Position numbers and translations under genes: made by a program
Notes under the pieces: generated by a model
What the model was told of the DNA's origin: nothing
The model's input: the letters and a program-made list of their open reading frames with translations, nothing else
Databases searched by the model: none
NCBI GenBank assembly: GCA_003153335.1
Contig: PLYG01000571.1
Span: 1 to 6,457, forward strand
DNA from: Betaproteobacteria bacterium
Lineage (GTDB): Bacteria > Pseudomonadota > Gammaproteobacteria > Burkholderiales > Casimicrobiaceae
DNA length: 6,457 bases
Direction: 5' to 3'
In this document: positions 1 through 5,603 of the stretch, piece after piece
How the letters are laid out: each line of letters opens with the position of its first letter
Position numbering within the stretch: the stretch's first letter is position 1

Positions 1-165
1 ACCAAACCTGACGCCGAGTTCTAGCAGCCGCAACGGCTGTGCGCGCAAAGGCTCCAGGTAGCGTTCGTATTCTCGTAGATAGCGGGCATGTTTCCGGTTG
101 GCGTCGGTGCCGTAATAACGGTCGGCGAGTCGATCCAAAGGTTTGTCATCCAGTGCTGTGTCCAT
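1..165 (-). CDS. Class I SAM-dependent methyltransferase, N-terminal part (runs off left edge)
   Basis: An open minus-strand frame runs from the ATG at 165 to the window edge: 55 codons, starting MDTALDDKPLDRLADRYYGT. The pattern LADRYYGTDANRKH, then YLREYERYLEPLR, then LRLLELGVRFG matches the start of the macrocin/cephalosporin-type O-methyltransferase group. In that group a conserved 'YGTDK' and 'YE-YL-PLR' segment precedes the SAM-binding 'LLEIGV-GG' motif I. Here motif I begins at about residue 47 and is the last thing visible. An in-frame TAG lies just upstream (175-177), so this ATG is the first possible start. There is no Shine-Dalgarno sequence in front of it; see the promoter entry at 172-201. 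The acceptor substrate cannot be told: such enzymes act on glycans, lipids or secondary metabolites. The gene is divergent from the GH108 fragment, with 84 bases between their starts. Confidence 0.72.
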   Translation of the reverse strand, partial: MDTALDDKPLDRLADRYYGTDANRKHARYLREYERYLEPLRAQPLRLLELGVRFG

Positions 166-171
166 GCCGCA

Positions 172-201
172 ATTCTAACCGCGCGCATAACGTCATCACA
201 A
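172..201 (-). promoter_or_regulatory. Candidate promoter of the methyltransferase, possibly giving a leaderless transcript
   Basis: Read on the minus strand, TTGTGA (201-196) and TAGAAT (177-172) are separated by 18 bases. They match the sigma-70 consensus at 4/6 and 5/6 positions. The expected transcription start, about 7 bases past the -10 box, falls on the A of the methyltransferase ATG at 165, and no ribosome-binding site is present. This is inference from consensus matches only. Confidence 0.35.
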
Positions 202-249
202 GTGGAAGCTTTTAAGCCATCCGGCCGCAATTTTCTTTGGAGATCTATC

Positions 250-543
250 ATGGCTGCGTCATCTTACGACACCGCGCTGGCGCGTTTGCTGGTGCACGAG
301 GGCGGTTACACCAATCATCCGGCCGATCCCGGCGGGTCGACTAATTTCGGCATCACGATCTACGACTATCGCAAATACGTGAAGTCGGATGCCACGGCCG
401 CCGATGTCAAGGCGATGCGGCTCGATGAAGCCAAAACAATCTACAAGGCAAAATACAGGGCTGCCCAGCGCTGTGACGAGCTGCCGGTCGGCGTCGACTA
501 CGCCATCTTCGATTTCGGCGTGAATTCCGGCATCGATGGATAG
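250..543 (+). pseudogene. GH108 family (phage lysozyme-like) muramidase, truncated by an IS91-type end
   Basis: The ATG at 250 follows a GGAG (239-242) at good spacing. The protein starts MAASSYDTALARLLVHEGGY and continues with NHPADPGGSTNFGIT, the hallmark of glycosyl hydrolase family 108. These are peptidoglycan-cleaving N-acetylmuramidases of phages and prophage-like cassettes; Glu17 in HEGGY is the expected catalytic acid. The second conserved block, VDYAIFDFGVNSGI, is at about residues 82-95. The reading frame then enters the transposon end and stops (IDG, then TAG at 541-543), so only 97 codons remain. Family members are usually about 160-260 residues and often carry a C-terminal peptidoglycan-binding domain, which is absent here. 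I see no matching 3' half in the window. Probably inactive, although the catalytic residue is present. A prophage origin is possible, but no other phage gene is visible. Confidence 0.8.
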
Positions 544-613
544 CGATTTCAAGCGCCCTACGCCAAGTATCGCCAGCCGCTGCACCCGCGTCAACCGCGC
601 GTTCGCATGGTCA
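538..613 (-). repeat. IS91-type terminal sequence, copy A
   Basis: The first ~75 bases of copy A align with 5588-5662 (copy C) at roughly four of five positions. Shared words include GGATAGC, ATTTCAA, AAGTATCG, GCTGCACCCG and GTCAACCG. Similarity continues more weakly to about 640. Copy B (2345 on) shares only the outermost ~35 bases. Shared ends next to unrelated flanks show this is a mobile-element boundary. Assignment as oriIS rests on its position downstream of the transposase. Confidence 0.65.
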
Positions 614-682
614 AATACCCGCAAGTTTCGCGCTTGGGCCGCGCAGCGGGCGGCCGTGGTCAGGCGTGCTCGCCCCAGATCC

Positions 683-704
683 AAAAACCTGCGCCGCGGC
701 GCAG
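683..704 (-). terminator. Rho-independent terminator of copy A transposase
   Basis: CTGCGCCGCGGCGCAG (689-704) is a perfect 16-bp palindrome, able to form a 6-bp GC-rich stem with a CGCG loop. On the minus strand it is followed by G and five T residues (687-683). It lies 41 bases past the transposase stop codon, in the correct orientation for that gene. Confidence 0.7.
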
Positions 705-745
705 CAAAGACGCAAGGGCGCCCGGCCCGAGCCAGCAGGAACTGG

Positions 746-1022
746 TCACCAGGTCAGGCGCTGATCGAAGTCGATCGCCGGTAGTGGTTGGGCGGTCTGT
801 TCCCAATGCGGAGCGTTGCACGCCGGTGGCGCCGCCGCGACGGCCGCCCACAGCGGTGGTCCGCGCGCCGGGGCGAAGCGCGGTGGCCGGGTCGGTTCGC
901 CGCGGTGTTCGAGAATCTGCCGCACGCTGCTCGGCTCGGTGATGAAGGCGATGATCCGCATCTCGGCGTGACAGAAGGGACAGGTCAGCGGGAAGACTGC
1001 ATAGATGCGCGGCAGCAGCAAG
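746..1022 (-). pseudogene. IS91-type transposase, C-terminal fragment (copy A)
   Basis: About 91 codons read LLLPRIYAVFPLTCPFCHAE, then MRIIAFITEPSSVRQILEHRG, EPTRPPRFAPARGPPLW and a final PAIDFDQRLTW stop. This is the typical end of the IS91-type transposase group. It holds a Cys-X2-Cys zinc knuckle (CPFC), the 'RIIAFI' strand, the proline-rich APARGPPLW linker and the terminal DFDQR-W motif. The HUH nuclease domain and catalytic tyrosine lie upstream in intact relatives and are missing, so this is a dead fragment. Upstream in frame, TAG (1031-1033) closes the reading frame. It is not the missing tail of the copy B transposase, because copy B retains its own terminal FDQRITW. Confidence 0.82.
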
Positions 1023-1031
1023 CTAGGTAAC

Positions 1032-1055
1032 TATAATGGCATCCTGACCTCAGGA
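1032..1055 (+). promoter_or_regulatory. Candidate -10 box and dyad upstream of the TAXI receptor gene
   Basis: TATAAT (1032-1037) is a perfect -10 hexamer in otherwise GC-rich DNA, 76 bases before the start codon. No good -35 box is found 16-18 bases upstream. Just after it lies TCCTGA-CC-TCAGGA (1042-1055), a 6-bp inverted repeat with a 2-base spacer overlapping the expected transcription start, where an operator could sit. The -10 box lies about 10 bases from the transposon remnant boundary. Both calls are sequence resemblance only. Confidence 0.35.
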
Positions 1056-1112
1056 CTCCGCGACAAGATCGGACCTGGGGCACAAACTTCGAAACCGGAA
1101 GGAGACAACGTC

Positions 1113-2114
1113 ATGAACGAAGGACATACGCGCAGCATCGCCTGGCGCCACACATTGACAGTTGCACTGGCGCTGGCCGCAGCATGCGCAAGCGCGCAGG
1201 CCCAGCAGCGCAACCTCACTTGGTCCGCCGGGCAGGCGAGCGGCGGGTGGTATGCGCAGGCAAGCGGCTTCGCCGAGCTGGTCAAGATCAGGGATCCGCA
1301 CTTCAACATCAAGACCGTTCCAGGCGCTGCCTACGGGAACATGACCAAGCTCCAGCAGGGAGAAACCGATCTCGCCTGGAGCCTGCCTCCGGTCATTGCC
1401 GCTGCCTACAACGGCGGGGAGCCATACAAGGATAAGCAGTCAGACATCCGGCTTGTTATGACCGGGCTAGGTTTCGTGCATACCCAGTTCTGCGTGGCGG
1501 CCGACTCGCCGGTCAACTCCGTCCGCGAAATCTTCGAGAAGAAGATGCCGCTCAGGATCGGCACCGCGCACCCGGGTGGCTCCGACGAATGGGAGCTCCG
1601 GAAAATTTTCGAGTTCTACAAGACAACTTATGCCGATCTTCAGAATCGCGGCGGCAAGATCGTCTTCGGTTCGTTTACCGATATGTCGAGCCAATATCGC
1701 GCTCGCAACATCGAGGCCTTCATCCTGAATAACGCAGTGCCCAGCACCGACATCGAGCAAGCGTCGCGTGAGCGCGCGATGCGGATCTTGCCGATGGACG
1801 AGCAGCTTCTGAAGTATCTGGGCGGCTTCGGCTTGGTGCGCGCTGTCGTTCCCGGCGGAAGCTACAAGGATGTCGTCAACAACAACCTCGACATCCTCAC
1901 CGCCGCCATGGCGAACACTATTGTCACGAGCGAGAAGGTCCCCGCCGAAGCGATCTACGACTTTACCAAAATACTCCTCGGGAACCTTGACGCATTGCGC
2001 AAGATCCACCCTGCGTTCAAAGACTTCGACCCGAGAGACGCGGTAAAGCTGGCGAACGTGCCGCTCCATCCTGGCGCCGAAAAGGCGTACAGAGAGGCGG
2101 GTTTGATCAAGTAG
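1113..2114 (+). CDS. TAXI-family TRAP transporter solute-binding protein
   Basis: A complete periplasmic binding protein of 333 residues. The start at 1113 is chosen because AAGGAG (1099-1104) sits 8 bases before it. The first ~30 residues form a Sec signal peptide: a positive N-region, hydrophobic LTVALALAAACASA, then probable cleavage after AQA. The mature start LTWSAGQASGGWYAQ, followed by NIKTVPGAAYGNMTKLQQGE and LAWSLP, is the TAXI (TRAP-associated extracytoplasmic immunogenic) pattern. The C-terminus NVPLHPGAEKAYREAGL is also family-typical. These proteins capture small organic anions such as dicarboxylates or amino acids and deliver them to a fused TRAP membrane subunit. No such subunit is in this window, so this is an orphan receptor here. 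The ligand is unknown. It is convergent with the TctC fragment, 38 bases apart, with transposon debris on both sides. The reading frame itself shows no damage. Confidence 0.88.
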   Translation: MNEGHTRSIAWRHTLTVALALAAACASAQAQQRNLTWSAGQASGGWYAQASGFAELVKIRDPHFNIKTVPGAAYGNMTKLQQGETDLAWSLPPVIAAAYNGGEPYKDKQSDIRLVMTGLGFVHTQFCVAADSPVNSVREIFEKKMPLRIGTAHPGGSDEWELRKIFEFYKTTYADLQNRGGKIVFGSFTDMSSQYRARNIEAFILNNAVPSTDIEQASRERAMRILPMDEQLLKYLGGFGLVRAVVPGGSYKDVVNNNLDILTAAMANTIVTSEKVPAEAIYDFTKILLGNLDALRKIHPAFKDFDPRDAVKLANVPLHPGAEKAYREAGLIK

Positions 2115-2152
2115 GAACTGCCCCGGCTAAGCCAACTGCTGCAGCGCAGTGC

Positions 2153-2344
2153 TCACTGGGGCTGAATATTGAGCTGCTTCGCCAGCGCGCTGAAGCGCTC
2201 GACGTCCTTTTGTATCGCCGCGGCAAATTGCTCGGGCGTATCGCCAACCGGCTCCAAGCTGCGCGCCGCGAATTCCTTCCTGCCTTCGACGCTATGCACG
2301 TACTTGCCGGTCTCGGTCTGGATACGCTCGACGATCTCTCTGAA
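2153..2344 (-). pseudogene. Tripartite tricarboxylate transporter receptor (TctC/Bug family), C-terminal fragment
   Basis: The last 63 codons of a Bug-family periplasmic receptor remain: FREIVERIQTETGKYVHSVE, then GRKEFAARSLEPVGDTPEQF, then AAAIQKDVERFSALAKQLNI and a stop. The 'EPVG-TPEQFAA-I--D--R' block near the C-terminus is diagnostic of the family. Intact members are about 320 residues; the other ~80% of the protein is replaced at 2345 by the IS91-type end of copy B. The reading frame stays open into the transposon end, which supplies an artificial upstream extension. Full-length relatives bind citrate-like or other carboxylates for TctAB. A TctA end lies on the same strand at the far side of the transposon, but the two need not have been one operon. 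Confidence 0.85.
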
Positions 2345-2380
2345 GGATAGCCAATTCAAAGGCCCTACCCCGAGTATCCC
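2345..2380 (-). repeat. IS91-type terminal sequence, copy B
   Basis: The outermost ~35 bases match copies A and C: GGATAGC, A-TTCAA, CCCTAC and GAGTATC. Immediately inside, the sequence departs from A and C and becomes the tandem dyad at 2381. So only the very end is conserved among all three copies, which may be the minimal part recognised by the transposase. Confidence 0.6.
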
Positions 2381-2422
2381 TGACCGCTTAACTCCGGTCA
2401 ATGACCGCTTAACCTCGGTCAA
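2381..2422. repeat. Two 21-bp tandem repeats, each an inverted repeat
   Basis: TGACCGCTTAACTCCGGTCA (2381-2400) and TGACCGCTTAACCTCGGTCA (2402-2421), each followed by A, differ at only two central positions. Each has 6-bp arms TGACCG/CGGTCA around an 8-base centre. They lie just inside the end of copy B. Hairpins next to the origin end are expected for HUH rolling-circle elements, but a tandem protein-binding site is equally possible. Confidence 0.65.
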
Positions 2423-2575
2423 TGCCAATGTTCACCTTCCACTCCTCGAAAAAATCCGCGCTTCGCCGCTCCCCTGCGCGTAACGGCCAGGCTTGGTCAA
2501 GTCCAGACCCAAAATTCCCCACTGGTTGCGCCGACCACCCAAGCGTACCCAGCGCGCGGCAGAAGTTGCGCCGCA

Positions 2576-3539
2576 CCAGGTGATACGTTGATCGAATTCG
2601 ACAGCCGGTGCAGTGGGGGCGGTGTGGTCCCATGCCGGATCGTTGGGCGATGTCGAGCTCGGCGTCGTGTTGGTGCAAATGTTCGAGGGCGAACGGCGGG
2701 CGGGCGCAATAACGCAGCAGCCGTTCCCGCCCCGCCCGGTCGGCGCCCGCGCTGCGCACCGAGGCGTCGAGCGCGAAGCCGCCGCCGTGCGCCCAGCCGC
2801 CCATCTGGTTACCAGCGCGCTGATCGAGCAGACCGTGGCGGATGAAGGCGCGCAGCACCCGCTGGCGCACTTGGGCTTGCACCGTGGTCACAGCGGCCGC
2901 AGCCAGCCCGGAGGCTGCATGAAACACCACCCCCGCCGCCGCGTCCACGGCGTAGCCAGCCGCGAAGACCCCATCGATGATGCAGCAGTGGAAGTGGAAG
3001 TGCGTGTTCAGCGCCGAGCCGAAGCGATGGATGAAGACCACCGCGCCCAGGCGGGCCGCGGCACTGCTGCCGGGACTGTGCTCACGCAGACAGCGCTCGA
3101 TCGCGCGCAGCAAGATGCGCACGACCACGCCCTGCAGCACTGCATCGTCGTGCAGGAAATAGCGCAGCCGCTTCGGTACCGCGAGAACCCACTGCCGCAG
3201 CGGCAGCGGCGGCAACACGTGATCGCTCAGATGCGCCGCGGTCTCGACCATGCGCCGGGCGTTGCATGACGGGCATACGGCGCGGCCTTGGCACGAAAAG
3301 GCAACCAAGAAGTCGTGCCCGCACGCTTTGCAGAAGGCCCTGGCAAAACCACAACTGAGGACGCCGCATTCGAGATAACGGCGAAATGCTTGCTCGACGT
3401 AGGCCGGCGGTGCCGTCTCGTCGGACCCGGCCGCAAGGGCCAGCCAAGTCGCGCAGTGCGCCTGGACGGTGCGCTACCACAACGTGTGTTCGGGACGGCG
3501 GCGCTGATAACACCGGGTGCCGGAGGGCGCCGGTTGGAC
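2576..3539 (-). pseudogene. IS91-type transposase, broken by a nonsense codon and an internal deletion (copy B)
   Basis: Read right to left, the protein shows TRCYQRRRPEHTLW, then TAG at 3474-3476, then RTVQAHCATWLALA. Family similarity continues in the same frame across the stop, so this is a nonsense mutation. Next come the zinc-binding segment (FCKACGHDFLVAFSCQGRAV, CPSC), ETAAHLSDHVLPPLPLRQWV, and GAVVFIHRFGSALNTHFHFH, which carries the HUH metal-binding pair. Then WAHGGGFALDASVR and LLRYCARPPFALEHL follow, with a likely catalytic tyrosine. After HDAEL (about 2650) similarity in this frame stops. In another frame NDPAWDHTAPTAPAVEFDQR ends in ITW, the C-terminus of the same family. So roughly 100 or more codons, including the zinc knuckle seen in copy A, have been deleted, and the usual stop after W is also lost. 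The true start is unclear; about 3539 is an estimate. Confidence 0.83.
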
Positions 3540-3686
3540 TGCGGCAGACAGGGGACCACCCGCGTGCTCGGGTAACCAGGATGGGCGAGGGCATAGCTGT
3601 ACCGCAGAACGGCACACTCGGCGCACTCTGGCGACCGATCCCATCCGAGCAGGCGGGGTTCATGGCCCGCTCGTCCATGATGTTGT

Positions 3687-3992
3687 TCAGTGCATCACCA
3701 TGACGATCGGAATCCGGACCGGCTTGTCGGACCGCACTGCGCGCTGCTGCGACCGGCGGCGCTGCCACAGCGCGATGAGCACCGAGGCCACCGACAAGCC
3801 GAGCATGGCCCCGGAAATCGGCCGCGTCAGGAACAGCCACACGTCATCGTCGGTCATGAGCGCGCGCACCAGGTTGATCTCGATCTGATCGCCGAGGATC
3901 AGGCCGAGAATCAGCGGCGCCAGCGGAAAGCGGAACTTCACCAGCGCGTAGCCGACCAAGCCGAACAGCAGCAGCACGTAGACGTCGTCCAT
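3687..3992 (-). pseudogene. Tripartite tricarboxylate transporter permease TctA, C-terminal fragment
   Basis: About 101 codons read MDDVYVLLLFGLVGYALVKF, then FPLAPLILGLILGDQIEINL and RALMTDDDVWLFLTRPISGA, followed by a last hydrophobic helix and a basic tail. This is the end of the large TctA membrane subunit, which forms the pore for citrate or related anions together with TctB and a TctC receptor. PLAPLILGLILG and TRPISG are family landmarks. Intact TctA is about 500 residues with about 12 helices; only the last few helices remain. Upstream of 3992 the sequence switches to an unrelated gene end on the other strand, so the ATG at 3992 is probably an internal codon next to a rearrangement, not a native start. 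The stop at 3687-3689 looks native. Confidence 0.85.
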
Positions 3993-3994
3993 GG

Positions 3995-4072
3995 GGCAAG
4001 CCGGCTGAGTTGTTCGGCGCGCCGAAATCCGAGCGGCTGCGCCAGTTTCTCTCCAGCCACCTGCGGGCGTGA
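3995..4072 (+). pseudogene. Amino-acid ABC transporter ATP-binding protein, extreme C-terminal fragment
   Basis: Twenty-five codons, GKPAELFGAPKSERLRQFLS then SHLRA and TGA, match the tail of the GlnQ/HisP/ArtP group of polar amino-acid importers ('--FF--P-SER---FLS--L'). Walker A, the signature motif and Walker B are all missing. It begins abruptly at the same point where the TctA fragment begins on the opposite strand, so 3990-3995 is a breakpoint. The fragment is short, but the SER-RL-FLS pattern is distinctive. Confidence 0.6.
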
Positions 4073-4131
4073 AATGCTTGACGTCCACAGATGTCCGGCG
4101 AAGGCCGAACCAGGCGGCAGGCGGAAGGCCG

Positions 4132-5319
4132 TTACCGGCGGCGACGCTTCAGAATCGTGAGTGCCGCCACGGCAAAGAGCAACGCAAGAAGTGCGGCCAG
4201 CGGGAGTTGCAAAACGGGAACTGGTATGGGTGGTGGGAGAGCCGGGGCCGGTACGGCGGCGAACTTGCCGAACAAACCGTGATCCTCGACGGCGCCCGAA
4301 CCCGGTATCCCGGCCGTGAAAAACAACTCGCTGGTGAGGCCTCCGGATCCGCCATTGCCAAACAGCAGAGCCCAGAGGCCCTGGACCACGACCGGGTTGC
4401 CCGCAGGGTTGTTCATCGAACTGATAAAGTCTCCGGTCACAGGATTGAATCCGTTAATCTTGCCATCGCCGAAATTTCCCACCAACATTGCACCGCTCAG
4501 GTCGCCGAACACCGCGGGGGCCTGCGCCAGTCCCCACGGGGAGTTCAACACGCCGGTGCTTGCGAACCGCCCCAGGAAGACGCCGTCGGGAGTGAACCTG
4601 TTCACATAGCCATTGCCAGGGCCGGGCACGTCGTCATGTTTGGGCACGTTCTGCAGGGCATAGGTCACGAACAGAACGCCGCCGACGTTCTGGATGCCGA
4701 ACGGGGCAAAGCCCGCGGGAAGCAGTGGGTCGGTGAAGGTGCCTGCGAGGGTGACCGGGCTGAACGTGCTGTCGTACACCTCGACGGTGCCGGCGAAGAA
4801 GTTCGTGGCGTAAATAAAATTACCGGTGCCATTGTTGCCGATCGCCAGGCCCTTGTAGACCGCGCCGGCGCCGGAGTTGTCGACCTTGAGAACGGCACTC
4901 GTTCCGGAATTCCATCCCGATATCGTTCCGTCTTCCGTCGCAAAAATGAAATGCGCCGCGGTGCCGACACCGGCGACGGTGAAGTCGGTGGCGCTGCCGT
5001 TGAAGACGATTCCCGTTGGCGCCGACGGCCCATTGCCGCTCGGCGGCGGAATGGTGACTACCGGGGCTTGCGCGACGCCGCTGCCGTCGTACAGCGTAGA
5101 GACGCCGCTGTGGTTGTCGCTGACCCAAATGGGGCTTGTCGCGGCGGAAGCCATGCCCCAAGGATTTATCAGGTTGGGATCGGTATGAGCGGCCAATCCG
5201 ATAATGTCCGAGACCAGATCGGTCTCGGTATATCCGGTGCCGGCACTGGCAGGATTCGCCGCCCAGAGCGCGCTCCAGAGAAACGCAGCCGCGAGAAGCA
5301 AGACGTGTCTTGAACGCAT
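4132..5319 (-). CDS. Secreted TIGR03118-family protein with a CTERM-like C-terminal anchor
   Basis: A complete 395-residue protein. The start at 5319 is chosen over an upstream ATG at 5412 because AGGGGA precedes it at about 8 bases and a signal peptide begins there: MRSRHVLLLAAAFLWSALWA, probable cleavage after ASA26. The body holds the conserved TIGR03118 stretches: TDLVSD and AAHTDPNLINPWG (residues 33-55), FATEDGTISGWN (126-137), KHDDVPGPGNGYVNRF (227-242), LNSPWGLA (258-265), LVGNFGDGKINGFNP (279-293) and ELFFTAG (331-337). The repeated short motifs suggest a beta-propeller-like fold; the function of the family is not known. The tail has a proline-rich linker (PAPALPPPIPVPVL), a hydrophobic helix (about 373-390) and KRRRR at the end. 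This resembles IPTL/PEP-CTERM sorting signals, although the canonical IPTL word is here VPVL. Likely exported and held at, or processed from, the cell envelope. It stands alone with no co-directional neighbour. Confidence 0.87.
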   Translation of the reverse strand: MRSRHVLLLAAAFLWSALWAANPASAGTGYTETDLVSDIIGLAAHTDPNLINPWGMASAATSPIWVSDNHSGVSTLYDGSGVAQAPVVTIPPPSGNGPSAPTGIVFNGSATDFTVAGVGTAAHFIFATEDGTISGWNSGTSAVLKVDNSGAGAVYKGLAIGNNGTGNFIYATNFFAGTVEVYDSTFSPVTLAGTFTDPLLPAGFAPFGIQNVGGVLFVTYALQNVPKHDDVPGPGNGYVNRFTPDGVFLGRFASTGVLNSPWGLAQAPAVFGDLSGAMLVGNFGDGKINGFNPVTGDFISSMNNPAGNPVVVQGLWALLFGNGGSGGLTSELFFTAGIPGSGAVEDHGLFGKFAAVPAPALPPPIPVPVLQLPLAALLALLFAVAALTILKRRRR

Positions 5320-5511
5320 GATCTTTCCCCTTTTGTGAACAGCGAATACAGTCAATATAGCGGTTCCGTGAAGCCGGACACAAGGCGCGTATTCCAGTGC
5401 TGTCGTACCCATGAAAAGTTCCGGGCAGGGTTTATCATTGCTTCAAGTGGACCCGGCGCACCGGGTCCTCTGGATCCCTCTTCGTTCACGAAAAATTCCA
5501 TATCCTGACCC
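5320..5511. other. Intergenic region between the TIGR03118 gene and a truncated divergent gene
   Basis: No convincing gene. It holds GGACCCGG-CGCA-CCGGGTCC (5449-5468), a perfect 8-bp inverted repeat with a 4-base loop. No T-run follows on either strand, so it is not a typical terminator. Its place between two divergent starts suggests a regulatory role, which is inferred only. I see no strong sigma-70 promoter for either neighbour. Confidence 0.4.
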
Positions 5512-5574
5512 ATGGCCGAATCACCGCTCGACCCAGGCCTTGCCGCCTACTACGCCCGCCTCAACGAAGGATAG
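5512..5574 (+). pseudogene. 5' stub of an unidentified gene cut by IS91-type end C
   Basis: The ATG at 5512 opens MAESPLDPGLAAYYARLNEG and then hits TAG inside the transposon end. Only about 17-18 codons (to 5565-5568) are native. 'PLDP-LAAYY-R' resembles the beginning of some small class I methyltransferases, but this is far too short to assign. No clear ribosome-binding site is seen. It is listed because the transposon end interrupts an open frame here, as it does in GH108 and TctC. Confidence 0.35.
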
Positions 5575-5603
5575 CCATTTCAAAGAAGGATAGCCATTTC
5601 AAA
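5566..5603. repeat. Exact 19-bp tandem duplication of the transposon tip
   Basis: GAAGGATAGCCATTTCAAA occurs at 5566-5584 and again, with no gap, at 5585-5603. The unit is the outermost part of the IS91-type end, and GAAGGATAGC also occurs at the tip of copy B. Either replication slippage or a second insertion exactly at an existing end could produce it. Confidence 0.85.

Larger units (their letters stand above)
538..1022 (-). mobile_element. IS91-type element remnant, copy A (3' end only)
   Basis: The left boundary is the repeated end sequence GGATAGCGATTTCAAG at 538, shared in form with copies B (2345) and C (5569/5588). The right boundary, about 1022, is where similarity to IS91-type transposase stops. 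What remains is the transposase C-terminus, its terminator, and the ~200-bp end region downstream of the gene. In IS91-type elements the end lying downstream of the transposase gene is the origin of rolling-circle transfer (oriIS). The 5' part of the element, including the catalytic domain, is missing. It interrupts the GH108 gene on its left; on its right it abuts the TAXI receptor's upstream region. Confidence 0.7.
2345..3686 (-). mobile_element. IS91-type element, copy B, degenerate
   Basis: The left boundary is GGATAGCCAATTCAAAG at 2345, fusing directly to the TctC fragment. The transposase reads leftward toward this end, as for copies A and C. The right boundary is not defined: transposase similarity fades near 3540, and the TctA stop codon at 3687 is the latest possible limit. 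I could not recognise a 5' (terIS) end in 3540-3686. The element is inactive: the transposase has a nonsense codon and an internal deletion. Its end is followed by two 21-bp tandem dyads (2381-2422) that A and C lack. Confidence 0.7.

Noticed and set aside
88..249. Upstream N-terminal extension of the GH108 frame
   Set aside because: The stretch has no family similarity, overlaps the divergent methyltransferase, and a ribosome-binding site sits directly before the ATG at 250.
1467..2069. Minus-strand open frame (200 codons) inside the TAXI gene
   Set aside because: It is fully contained in the TAXI receptor on the other strand, has no family pattern, and no ribosome-binding site supports it.
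2381..2422. CRISPR-like repeats
   Set aside because: There are only two units, in direct tandem with no spacer and with internal dyads. No cas genes are present.
746..3539. One IS91-type transposase split in two by insertion of the 1.0-2.5 kb region
   Set aside because: Both fragments retain the same C-terminal motif (FDQR-TW), so they come from two separate copies.
3082..3840. Minus-strand open frame (252 codons) covering the transposase start
   Set aside because: It is a shifted-frame shadow of the IS91-type transposase. The frame carrying CPSC, HUH and conserved blocks is a different one.
4069..5313. Long plus-strand open frame (414 codons)
   Set aside because: It is the antisense shadow of the TIGR03118 gene: it has arginine/glycine-rich low-information sequence, whereas the minus strand has a signal peptide and family motifs.
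5320..5412. 31-residue extension of the TIGR03118 protein from the ATG at 5412
   Set aside because: The signal peptide and ribosome-binding site support the start at 5319. The extension would bury the signal peptide.
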